NCBI RefSeq assembly: GCF_019753045.1
Contig: NZ_JAIELN010000002.1
Span: forward strand, 124,001-188,000
Direction: 5' to 3'
DNA from: Hyphomicrobium sp.
Lineage (GTDB): Bacteria; Pseudomonadota; Alphaproteobacteria; Rhizobiales; Hyphomicrobiaceae
Length of the DNA: 64,000 nucleotides
Each line of letters begins with the position of its first letter. Within the stretch, counting starts at the first letter, position 1. The notes beneath the pieces were generated by a model. That model ran no database searches, was not told the origin of the DNA, and saw only the letters and a list, made by a program, of their open reading frames with translations. This document shows positions 54,168-62,695 of this stretch, piece after piece. A program made the translations under genes and the position numbers.

Positions 54168-55015
54168 GCAGCATACGGTCGCGAGATGTGGCAGCCGTTG
54201 CTCCGTCCTTCCTTGTCTGGACGGGATTTTTCTTCGCGCCGATCCTCTATCTCTTGGTCGTGAGCTTCTGGAGAGTTCGCCAGTACAAACTCGTGACCGA
54301 TGCGAGTTTCGACAATTATCTTCTCGCAGCCGGCGAATATCGCCATGCTATCGTTTTCACCTTGGTTCTCGCTGCGCTTGTTGGTGTCGTGACGACGGTT
54401 TTCGCGTTCGCGATGGCCTACATGATCCGCTTTCACGCAGGCCGCTTCGGAAACGTCCTGCTGTTTATCGCGTTGACCACCCTGTTTGGCGGTTATCTTG
54501 TCAAAATCTACGCGTGGAAGGGGCTGCTGGGTTCAACCGGCATCATCAATCAGGCATTGCTTGCAGCCGGGCTCATCTCCGAGCCGATCTCGTGGTTTCT
54601 CTATAGCCCTTTCGCGGTCGTCATAACGCTCGTGCACTTCCTGCTGCCCTACGCACTCCTGCCGATCAATGCAGCGCTTCGGGGCGTCGACGATGCGCCG
54701 ATAGAAGCAGCGCGCGATCTCGGCGCGCGCCCTTCGAGAATTTTGATCGACGTGATCCTGCCCCAGTGTGAGCGGGGCATTCTAACCGCGTTCGCGCTCG
54801 CGTTTTTCGTCAGCGCCGGGGATTACGTCACGCCGCAACTGGTCGGCGGAACGGATACGTTCATGATCGGAAACTTCATTCAAAGCCAGTTCGTCAACCG
54901 CATGAACGCGCCAGTCGGCGCAGCCCTCGCGTTTGCCACGCTTCTAATGACGTTGTTCGTCGTAGCGCTGGTCTCGCTGCTTTACCGCCGCATATTGAAG
55001 GCGTGCGCGACATGA
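54164..55015 (+). CDS. ABC transporter permease, PotB type
   Basis: 283 residues from the ATG at 54164 (ATGA overlap with the ATPase stop). Six or so helices and the EAA loop (PIEAARDLGARPSRILIDVI followed by LPQ) typical of binding-protein-dependent permeases. It pairs with the next gene. Confidence 0.92.
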   Translation: MSSIRSRDVAAVAPSFLVWTGFFFAPILYLLVVSFWRVRQYKLVTDASFDNYLLAAGEYRHAIVFTLVLAALVGVVTTVFAFAMAYMIRFHAGRFGNVLLFIALTTLFGGYLVKIYAWKGLLGSTGIINQALLAAGLISEPISWFLYSPFAVVITLVHFLLPYALLPINAALRGVDDAPIEAARDLGARPSRILIDVILPQCERGILTAFALAFFVSAGDYVTPQLVGGTDTFMIGNFIQSQFVNRMNAPVGAALAFATLLMTLFVVALVSLLYRRILKACAT

Positions 55016-55785
55016 CCCTGCGCACTGCCTGTTGGTGGACATTTGGGATCTTATCGGCGGCTTTTCTCGTCGCGCCGCTCGCGTTGGTTGTCGCGTTCTC
55101 GTTCGGTGAGAACCCGCACGCGACGCTACCCTTCGGAAATCCCACGCTGCAATGGTATCGCGAGCTCTTTGCGGGAGACGACTTCCTGGCCGCGCTTCGC
55201 AACAGCGCGATCGTAACGTCCTGCGTGGGTATGTTGTCGGCGGTACTCGGAACAGCGGCCGCCTTCGGCTTTACCGCCATCGATCGGAAGGTGTCGCGAT
55301 TGGGCGTCCAATTGATCTCGCTTCCCGTGATGCTGCCGCCGCTCGTGCTTGCCTTGGCGCTCGCCACGGCGTTTTCTGCGACCCGCATCCCCTTAGGGCT
55401 CGGCACCGTCATCCCGAGTCACCTCATCTTCACCCAGCCGTTCGTTCTCCTGATCATCTACGCGCGCCTGACCTCGTTCGACCGCTCCCTCATCGACAGC
55501 GCCCGCGATCTTGGAGCCTCGTCGCTGCAGATTTTCTGCACGATAACGCTGCCGCTGATCGCCCCGAGCCTCATCGGCGCGACGCTTCTCGCGATGGCAA
55601 TCTCGCTCGACGATTTCGTCATCACGTTCTTCACGATCGGCGGCGGGATGACGCTACCCACCTTGATCTGGGGAATGCTGCGAACGCACCTGGACCCGAC
55701 AATCAACGCGCTCGGCACGCTGGTGCTCGTCCTGACGCTTGGGCTCAGCGTCATTGCGTTCAAACTCACGCGCTACAGAGGCTGA
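55012..55785 (+). CDS. ABC transporter permease, PotC type
   Basis: 257 residues from the ATG at 55012, overlapping the previous stop (ATGA); a GTG at 55003 is an alternative. It has about six helices and the EAA-type loop LIDSARDLGASSLQIFCTIT. The C-terminal helix run matches PotC. The first dehydrogenase gene begins three bases after its stop, so the enzymes are part of the same operon as the importer. Confidence 0.92.
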   Translation: MTLRTACWWTFGILSAAFLVAPLALVVAFSFGENPHATLPFGNPTLQWYRELFAGDDFLAALRNSAIVTSCVGMLSAVLGTAAAFGFTAIDRKVSRLGVQLISLPVMLPPLVLALALATAFSATRIPLGLGTVIPSHLIFTQPFVLLIIYARLTSFDRSLIDSARDLGASSLQIFCTITLPLIAPSLIGATLLAMAISLDDFVITFFTIGGGMTLPTLIWGMLRTHLDPTINALGTLVLVLTLGLSVIAFKLTRYRG

Positions 55786-55788
55786 CGA

Positions 55789-56565
55789 ATGGTCAAATTC
55801 GCCTTCGAAGGAAAGTCAGTCCTGATCACCGGAGCAAGCCAGGGCATTGGTTTGGCAGTCGCTGAAGCATTCGCAGACGCTGGCGCGGACATTTGCATAC
55901 TCGCAGAGAACGACGGCATTCACCGCGCAGGTGCAGATCTCGAGAAGCGCTTCGGGCGGCCGGTCCGGGCACTCCAATGCGATATCTCCGATCAGGAGCA
56001 GGTGCGAACGTCGCTCGCCGGTATCGAACGCTTTGACGTCGTCATCAACAACGCCGGATATCAGCCGGCGACGCCAATTTCGGCGGCCAATGACAAAGTC
56101 GATGCCGAATTCCGCAAAGTTATCGATGTGAACGTCATGGGCACCTACTACGTCACGCGCGAAGCGCTTCCGCGTATTCCCCGAGGTGGCTCCATCATCA
56201 TTACTGCTTCAATATGGGGTCGAACGGGCGCTGCGGGATATTCTGGCTATGCCGCCTCGAAGCACGCCGTTGTGGGTTTCATGCGATCACTCGCCATGGA
56301 GCTCGGCCGCGAAGGCATCATTGTCAACGCCGTTTGCCCAGGCTTGGTTGAGACGGAAGGCGCGATGTGGACCATCCGAGACGAGGCGGCAGTAACCGGC
56401 GCCTCGGTAGAAGCAGTGATTGAAAGCCATCTGCGCGGTCAGCCGATACCGGGCGTCATGCCGACAACGACAATTGCGCCGATGTACCTTTTTCTGGCTT
56501 CGGAGGCGGCCGCGGATATCACCGGCCAATGCTTCGGCGTCGATCGTGGCAGTTTCATTGGTTGA
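55789..56565 (+). CDS. Short-chain dehydrogenase/reductase (first)
   Basis: 258 residues, classical SDR. The cofactor motif is ITGASQGIGLAV, then VINNAGYQP, and the catalytic Ser in ITASIWG with Tyr and Lys in YAASK. The C-terminal segment ITGQCFGVDRGSFIG is standard. It follows the ABC permease by three bases. The substrate is an alcohol or ketone derived from the imported compound, by inference. Confidence 0.9.
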   Translation: MVKFAFEGKSVLITGASQGIGLAVAEAFADAGADICILAENDGIHRAGADLEKRFGRPVRALQCDISDQEQVRTSLAGIERFDVVINNAGYQPATPISAANDKVDAEFRKVIDVNVMGTYYVTREALPRIPRGGSIIITASIWGRTGAAGYSGYAASKHAVVGFMRSLAMELGREGIIVNAVCPGLVETEGAMWTIRDEAAVTGASVEAVIESHLRGQPIPGVMPTTTIAPMYLFLASEAAADITGQCFGVDRGSFIG

Positions 56566-56580
56566 TGGGGGAGAGACGCT

Positions 56581-57360
56581 TTGGACCGGTTGAGCGGTAA
56601 GGTCGCAATCGTAACGGGTGCGGCGGCAGGAATAGGCCTCGCGACGGCAAAAGTCTTCGCGCGCGAGGGCGCCTCGGTGATGATGACCGATTGTGATACG
56701 GTCTCGGGAGAGGCCGCCGCGAGGGAACTGGCGCGTTTCGGCACCGTCCATTTTGAACAGCACGACGTTGCGAGCGAAGCCAATTGGCGCCTGATCATCA
56801 ATGCGACGATGCAGCGTTTCGGACCGCCGAATATTCTGGTGAACAACGCCGGCATCCAGCTTACGCGAGGATTGGAGGAGACGACGCTCGACGACTGGCG
56901 CCGGGTGTTCAGCGTCAATGCCGAGGGCACCTTCATCGGAACCCGCGTTGCAGTCGAGAGCATGAAGGATCGCGGCGGCTCGATCATCAACGTGTGCTCG
57001 ACGTACTCGATGGTCGCGGACGGATTGAACGCCGCCTATTGCGCGTCCAAAGCAGCATCGCGGCATTTCACGAAGGCTGCAGCTCTCTACTGCGCCGATA
57101 GGAAATACAATATTCGTGTCAACGCGGTTCATCCGGGTGTGGTGATGACTCCGATGCTGGAGCGCGAGATCGCCGCGGTGACGGCAGATCGCGGCTTGCC
57201 GGATACCAGCGCCGTCGAAAGCGAATGGGGCCGCATTTGTCCGCTGGGAATCGGCGAAGCCAGCGACATCGCGGATGGCATTCTCTATCTCGCTTCGGAT
57301 GAATCGAAGTACGTGACAGGCAGCGATCTCGTAATCGACGGCGGCCACATTATTCGCTAG
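56581..57360 (+). CDS. Short-chain dehydrogenase/reductase (second)
   Basis: 259 residues from a TTG behind GGGGGAGAG. The cofactor motif is VTGAAAGIGLATA, with an acidic residue in MMTDCDT suggesting NAD preference, then LVNNAGIQ, and catalytic Ser in VCSTYS with YCASK. It is 15 bases after the first SDR. Similar size but clearly different sequence, so the two likely act on successive or stereochemically distinct intermediates. Confidence 0.9.
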   Translation: MDRLSGKVAIVTGAAAGIGLATAKVFAREGASVMMTDCDTVSGEAAARELARFGTVHFEQHDVASEANWRLIINATMQRFGPPNILVNNAGIQLTRGLEETTLDDWRRVFSVNAEGTFIGTRVAVESMKDRGGSIINVCSTYSMVADGLNAAYCASKAASRHFTKAAALYCADRKYNIRVNAVHPGVVMTPMLEREIAAVTADRGLPDTSAVESEWGRICPLGIGEASDIADGILYLASDESKYVTGSDLVIDGGHIIR

Positions 57361-57414
57361 CCGCGCGCGCTACCTCCGCCGCCCATCCGGCGTCGCTTCA
57401 AGATAGACACGTCC

Positions 57415-58317
57415 CTACAGGCGTGGAAACTCGCTCTCCGGCAGACCTTCCTCGTAGTAGGGAAGCCGAATGCGACGGGGCTGATAGCTGCCTTCTTCAG
57501 TGACTTTCCTGACGTGGGCAGCAATCTCGTCCAGCCGCGCAAACCAGACGTTGCCGCGCGCCTGCATAGTCTCCACCATCCGCGCAATGCCATCGAGACG
57601 CGCAGGACGGCCGCTGACCCATGGATGCCAAACGCCGACCCAAAGTCCGCCGTAGCGATACGCCGCTTCGAAATCGGCCATGTAGACCGCACACGCTTCG
57701 TCCGGTGACCGTATCGTCATCTGATAGCCGAAGTCCGTCGCGTGGACGTATTGCGGCCAATCGTCGAGCGACCAATGAGATGGAATCTCCACGAACGAGC
57801 CGCCGGCGGCATCCACAAGATGAGGCACATCGTCGGTCATCAGCGAGGCGTCATATTCGAAACCATGCCGGACGAGCATCTCCGCCGTGTAGCGTGAGAA
57901 ATTATAAATGGGCGCGCGAAACCCGCGCGGCTTCTGCCCCGTGATGCTGACCATGGTCTCCAGCGCTCGTACGAAGAACGCCTCCTGCTCCTCGCGCGGC
58001 AGCTGATTGTAGTTCTCGTGGATGTAGCCGTGATGGCCGATTTCGTGACCGTCCGCGAGGATCTGCTCGACGAGATGCGGATAGGTCTTCATGCACCACG
58101 CCGGATAGAAGAAGGTCTGCTTCAATCCGAGATCGCGATAAAGGCGCAGGATACGAGGCACGGCAATTTCGTCGTAACGCATCCAGGAAGTGGTCGCCAC
58201 GAGATCGGGAACGCGATTGCGATGTTCTAGGTGCAGCGGGCTTTCGGAGTCGATATCGAACGTCAGGGCGACCGCGCATCGAGCCCCATTCGGCCAGGGA
58301 ACCGGGTTCTCGATCAT
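57415..58317 (-). CDS. CE4/PuuE-type polysaccharide deacetylase family amidohydrolase
   Basis: 300 residues. NodB-homology motifs: the acidic pair in TFDIDSES (Asp21, Asp23), the metal site HGYIH (His96, His100) in GHEIGHHGYIHEN, FRAPIYNFS, and the late WHPW. The short signal-less N-terminus and the motif variants fit cytoplasmic PuuE allantoinase or cyclic-imidase relatives rather than chitin deacetylases. It converges on the SDR operon with 54 bases between stops, and may be part of the same breakdown pathway although transcribed separately. Confidence 0.82.
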   Translation of the reverse strand: MIENPVPWPNGARCAVALTFDIDSESPLHLEHRNRVPDLVATTSWMRYDEIAVPRILRLYRDLGLKQTFFYPAWCMKTYPHLVEQILADGHEIGHHGYIHENYNQLPREEQEAFFVRALETMVSITGQKPRGFRAPIYNFSRYTAEMLVRHGFEYDASLMTDDVPHLVDAAGGSFVEIPSHWSLDDWPQYVHATDFGYQMTIRSPDEACAVYMADFEAAYRYGGLWVGVWHPWVSGRPARLDGIARMVETMQARGNVWFARLDEIAAHVRKVTEEGSYQPRRIRLPYYEEGLPESEFPRL

Positions 58318-58489
58318 GGTGATGCGTTGCCCGCCAATTTTCCGGTATCCATCGAACTATTCCCCCCGGGTGTCGTGAGCTCGTGCCGAGATTTGTGACC
58401 CTAGCGTCCCCGCGATACGAGCGTCTATCCTAACTCGACGCGGCCCCATCGCAATTGAGAAAGTTCCCAGCGTATTGTGAGTGAAACTT

Positions 58490-60339
58490 TCAACGGCCGG
58501 TCGATGTGCGGCCACGTCGCATTGTCGCTCGTCGTGAGTTCCAGTCCGCACATTCTTCGGACATGCCTTTGTAGAGCGTGAGATTATAGGCGGAATTGAT
58601 GAGGGAGACGTGGCTGAAGGCTTGCGGAAAATTGCCCATCTGATGCTTCGAGACGGGATCATATTCCTCGGCGAGAAGTCCGACATCATTGCAGAGTGCC
58701 ACGAGACGTTCGAACATTGCTTCCCCCTCGTCGACGCGGCCCTGCATGACAAGATTGTCTACAAACCAGAAGCTGCACGCGAGGAACGCGCCTTCACCGG
58801 GTGGCAAGCCATCTTCAGTCTCGGTCGTCGCGTAGCGGTAGATCAATCCGTTGCGTAGAAGACGGCGTTCGATCGCTTCGACAGTGCCCTCTATTCGCGG
58901 GTCGGACGGCGGCAAGAAGCCGACGATCGGAAGTAACAACAGGCTCGCGTCGAGAAACTTCGAGCCATAGGCCTGCACAAAACTGTTCAGTTCGGTGTCG
59001 AAGCCGTTGCAACAGACGTCGTTGTGAATTTCGTCGCGCAACGCGCGCCATCGATCCAGAGGTGCCTCTTCGCCGTGCGCCTCGGCCCACCTCACCATAC
59101 GATCGAACGCGACCCATGCGAGGACTTTCGAATGCACGAAATGCTGTCGGGGCCCTCGCACTTCCCAAATCCCTTCGTCGGGCTGGCGCCAGGCCGTTTC
59201 GAGGTGATCAAGGAGCGCGAGAGAGATTGCGTGCCAACGATCCGCAGGGGGTAATCCGTGCGCACGGGCTTGGTAGATGGCATCGGTGATCTCGCCGTAA
59301 ACGTCGAGTTGGAGTTGAGTAGCGGCGGCGTTTCCGACTCGGACAGGGCGTGTGCCCCGGAAGCCAGGCAGCCATTCGACCTCCCATTCCTGCAGACGAC
59401 GCTTGCCATTGATCCCGTACATGATCTGAAGTTGATCCGGGCTGCCTGCGATGGCCCGAACAAGCCAATCGCGCCAGTCGCGCGCTTCTTCGTAGTAGCC
59501 GGCGCTTCCGAGAGCGAGCAGTGTCAACGTCGCGTCGCGCAACCAGCAGAACCGATAGTCCCAGTTCCGGACGCCGCCCTCTTGCTCCGGCAGTGATGTC
59601 GTAGGGGCAGCGACGATGCCGCCGGTTGGAGCATAGGTTAAGCCTTTCAATACGGTGAGCGAGCGTTTGACGAGGGGTGTCCAAGTCCTGCGGAAACGCA
59701 GCGACTTGACCAGGCACGCCAATATGCTTCCGTGCTTTTGAGTGCGCCCTCAGGGTCCACCCCATCGGGCGGCTTGCGCTGTGAGGGACCGTAGCTCAAA
59801 ACGAAGGGCACATTTTCACCTGCAGAAACGTGAAAGTCTGCGACTGTCGTTAGCTCCTCTCCACGCAAATCCACCGGCGCTCGCAGAATGACCATGTCGG
59901 GGCCGGCGATCGCACGGAGACTCTCGTCGAAACGTTCGACCCACGGGACAAAGGCGCCATACTCGAAGCGAACAATGAACTCCATATGCAGGGGGACATT
60001 CCCTTCGACACCGCGGACGATGCGGACCAGATCCGCGCTCTCGTCGTGCGGCGGCATGAAATCTATGAGTTCTGCGGTCCCACACGCCGTTTCGAATGTC
60101 GTGACGAGAACCTGAGAGCTGTCGATATACCGGCGTGTGATCCGCTTGGCAGGTGCTTTCGGCGCGATGAGCCATCGTCCGTGCTCGGGATTTCCCAAGA
60201 GAGCGGCAAAGCACGCACTGGAGTCGAAACGCGGCCAGCAAAGCCAATCGATCGAACCATTGCGTCCGACCAAAGCGGCAGATTCGCAGTCGCTGATCAG
60301 CGCGTAATCTTCTATCCACAGGGCATCAGGTTGGGACAT
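58490..60339 (-). pseudogene. GH15 glucoamylase/trehalase-like gene with a frameshift
   Basis: From the ATG at 60339 the frame encodes a GH15 N-terminal domain (MSQPDALWIEDYALISDCES, GRNGSIDWLCWPRFDSSACF) up to STEAYWRAWSSRC and then leaves the family after about 213 residues, stopping at 59647. The following GH15 catalytic part (TWTPLVKRSLTVLKGLTYAP, NWDYRFCWLRDATLTLLALG, and on to 58490) is in another frame. Joining the frames near 59690 restores the expected spacing (a Trp nine residues before RTW), which a single missing base explains. Either a recent inactivation or an error in the sequence. The gene overlaps the stop of the upstream glucosidase gene by 14 bases. Confidence 0.82.
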
Positions 60340-62506
60340 GTTCCACACCTCCGACGGACGCGAGTGTGGCGAGCGCGGCCTTTTCGACGGCTGCGGCATT
60401 CCCCTTGAGAACCTCGAACTGGGTTTCTCTTCCATCTCGCCAGAAGTGGATATCGAACCGCGCTCGCCCGAGCCGCAAGTCCTTCAGCGTGATATCGGGC
60501 AACCAATCGGGCAGGACGGGATCGACGTAAATTTTGCCGCGAGGAGCGTCCTGCTGCAGTCCTAATAGCGCTTGAAGCAGCAGAAACGGCGTGCCCGCCG
60601 CCCAGGCTTGCGGGACATTGGCGCCGAGATATTGAACCGCGAAGCCATCCTCCTCGCGCTGCAGTCCACCATAAAGCTCCGGAAGTTGGTTCAAAAGGAA
60701 ATGACTCGCCGCGCCGCTCACTTCCCGGGCGACCAGGGCGGCTTCGCGCGGAAAGCCATATCGCTTCATGCCGAGCGCGATGAGGGAATTATCGTGCGGC
60801 CAGACAGCGCCCGTCTGGTAATCATATGGGTTAAACGATGGATGATCCGCCGATAGCGTGCGGATGCCCCAGCCCGAAAGCATGTCCTTGCGCATCAAAC
60901 GTTTTACGACCTGCTCTGCTCGCTCCGGCGCGATGATGCCCGACCAGAGACAGTGTCCCACGTTGGAAGCGACCGTCAGGACCTTCTTCTTTTCGCCGTC
61001 GAGCGCCAGGGCATAGAAGCCCAACTCCTCATCCCAGAAATCTTCGTTGAACTTTTGGAACAGGCGGTGCGCCTTCCGGCGCAAGACGCCGGCGCGCCGG
61101 CCATTGTCGAATGCTTCGTAGATCTCGGCCATCCGAAGCCATGCATCGTAAACGTAGCCCTGCAATTCGCAGAGTGCCTTGGGTCCCTCGACCAGAGTCC
61201 CGTCGGGATAAACAATCGAATTACCGGCGTCCTTCCAGCTCATGTTTTCGTAACCGGCGGATGAGCGCGTCTGGTATTCCTGAAATCCATCGCCGTCGCG
61301 ATCACCGTATTTATCGATCCAGTCGAGGCAGGCTTCTGCGGTGGGAAGAAGTCGCTCGATAAGATCCGCGTCACCACTCGCCCGCCAGGCGGCATGCAGT
61401 GCCACGAGATATAGCGGCGTAGCGTCGGCCGTGCCATAATACGGCGTATGCGGAATTTGGCGAAAATGGGCCAGCTCTCCGTAGCGAAGTTCGTGCAGAA
61501 TTTTCCCCGGTTCCGCGTCGCGATAATCATCACGTTCATGCGCTTGGTACTGCGCCAAGACGTCGAGCGTTCCTTCTGCGAATTCGGGATAGACGATCAT
61601 GGTCTGCAACGAAGCGATCAATGTATCGCGGCCGAATAAAGTCAGGAACCAAGGCAAACCCGCTGCGGGAACAAATACCATTCCGCTTGTTCCCTTGAGC
61701 GGCAACCGCAGCGCTGCCATATCGAGTACGCCTTGATTGAAGTTTCGGTAGAACTCCTCGTTGCTGGTCACGATCTTGAGAACTGTGGTTTGCCATTCAG
61801 AAATTTTCTGGGAGTGGCGCGCCTCGCTGCTTGTGTCGATGCACCCGCGCGGCGCAAGAATGCGTTCCTTCCCGTCAATGAATTCGTAGTACAGACAGCG
61901 ATGCCAAACGTCGCCCGGCTTTAAGGCGATCTCGAAAGTCAGCCGGCCATTGGCGTAGACGGCATGTTCACCGTCGCCGGCGTCCGCTCGCACGATAATT
62001 TCGCGATGGAAATCTCTATTCCGGTAACTGTCGTGGACCATCTGTCTCTGCGGCGACCACGTCGTCGTTATAGAGCCGCGACGAACGACAGCGTTGGCTT
62101 TCACTTCGAATATGTCGGCGAAATCCGCGCGAATGGCGATTTCCAAGTTGAAGCGGACGGCTCCGAGTCCATTGTTGGAGACGTAGATGTCTTCGTGCAT
62201 TCCTCCTTCGATATGACGGCCGATGAGTAAACCCAGCGTGCGGGCCGCGATGGGTCCGTCTTCGGTCATGAAGCTCGGGTTCGTCGCGTGGATGCGAGCG
62301 GCGTGAGACGCCACGGCGCCGCCGTTCAGCAGATCCCATTTCTCGCCGTTTACGTAGATCGCCCACGTACTGATGAGCCGGGTATCGCGGAAATAGAGTC
62401 CGTGGTTGCCGGGAGATTTCACTTGGCCATCGGGACGCGTGACGAAAACCGTCTGCCCCTGATGAATGGCAATTTGGGCCGGACCGACCTGTACTTTGAA
62501 CGACAT
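60326..62506 (-). CDS. Amylo-alpha-1,6-glucosidase-like (glycogen debranching family) protein
   Basis: 726 residues. The N-terminal domain (GLYFRDTRLISTW, then a beta-rich part) is the glycogen-debranching N-terminal type. The C-terminal (alpha/alpha)6 barrel contains GLPWFLTLFGRDTLIASLQT, ENMSWKDAGNSI, YVYDAWLRMAEI and YQTGAVWPHDNSLIALGM, typical of the GDE-C family. Carboxylates in FGRD, WKDAG and WPHD are probable active-site residues. It is co-oriented with and overlaps the GH15 gene, so the two form an alpha-glucan unit. The divergent transketolase lies 189 bases upstream. Confidence 0.88.
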   Translation of the reverse strand: MSFKVQVGPAQIAIHQGQTVFVTRPDGQVKSPGNHGLYFRDTRLISTWAIYVNGEKWDLLNGGAVASHAARIHATNPSFMTEDGPIAARTLGLLIGRHIEGGMHEDIYVSNNGLGAVRFNLEIAIRADFADIFEVKANAVVRRGSITTTWSPQRQMVHDSYRNRDFHREIIVRADAGDGEHAVYANGRLTFEIALKPGDVWHRCLYYEFIDGKERILAPRGCIDTSSEARHSQKISEWQTTVLKIVTSNEEFYRNFNQGVLDMAALRLPLKGTSGMVFVPAAGLPWFLTLFGRDTLIASLQTMIVYPEFAEGTLDVLAQYQAHERDDYRDAEPGKILHELRYGELAHFRQIPHTPYYGTADATPLYLVALHAAWRASGDADLIERLLPTAEACLDWIDKYGDRDGDGFQEYQTRSSAGYENMSWKDAGNSIVYPDGTLVEGPKALCELQGYVYDAWLRMAEIYEAFDNGRRAGVLRRKAHRLFQKFNEDFWDEELGFYALALDGEKKKVLTVASNVGHCLWSGIIAPERAEQVVKRLMRKDMLSGWGIRTLSADHPSFNPYDYQTGAVWPHDNSLIALGMKRYGFPREAALVAREVSGAASHFLLNQLPELYGGLQREEDGFAVQYLGANVPQAWAAGTPFLLLQALLGLQQDAPRGKIYVDPVLPDWLPDITLKDLRLGRARFDIHFWRDGRETQFEVLKGNAAAVEKAALATLASVGGVEHVPT

Positions 62507-62695
62507 CGAAGAAGCCAGCGAGAGAGGTTGTGGCTTTTAGAAAGCCGCCACGTCTGGAACGAGTTGAGCCCCGATCCGTTTCCCCCCTAGACGTCGATCA
62601 ATGTGGCGGCTGTCGTGCCGGCCCTGTTCGTAAGGTCTGTTTTTCAGCCTGCTCCAGCTGCCGCCATTCGACGAATAGTCTTCTGGATCTGCCCA

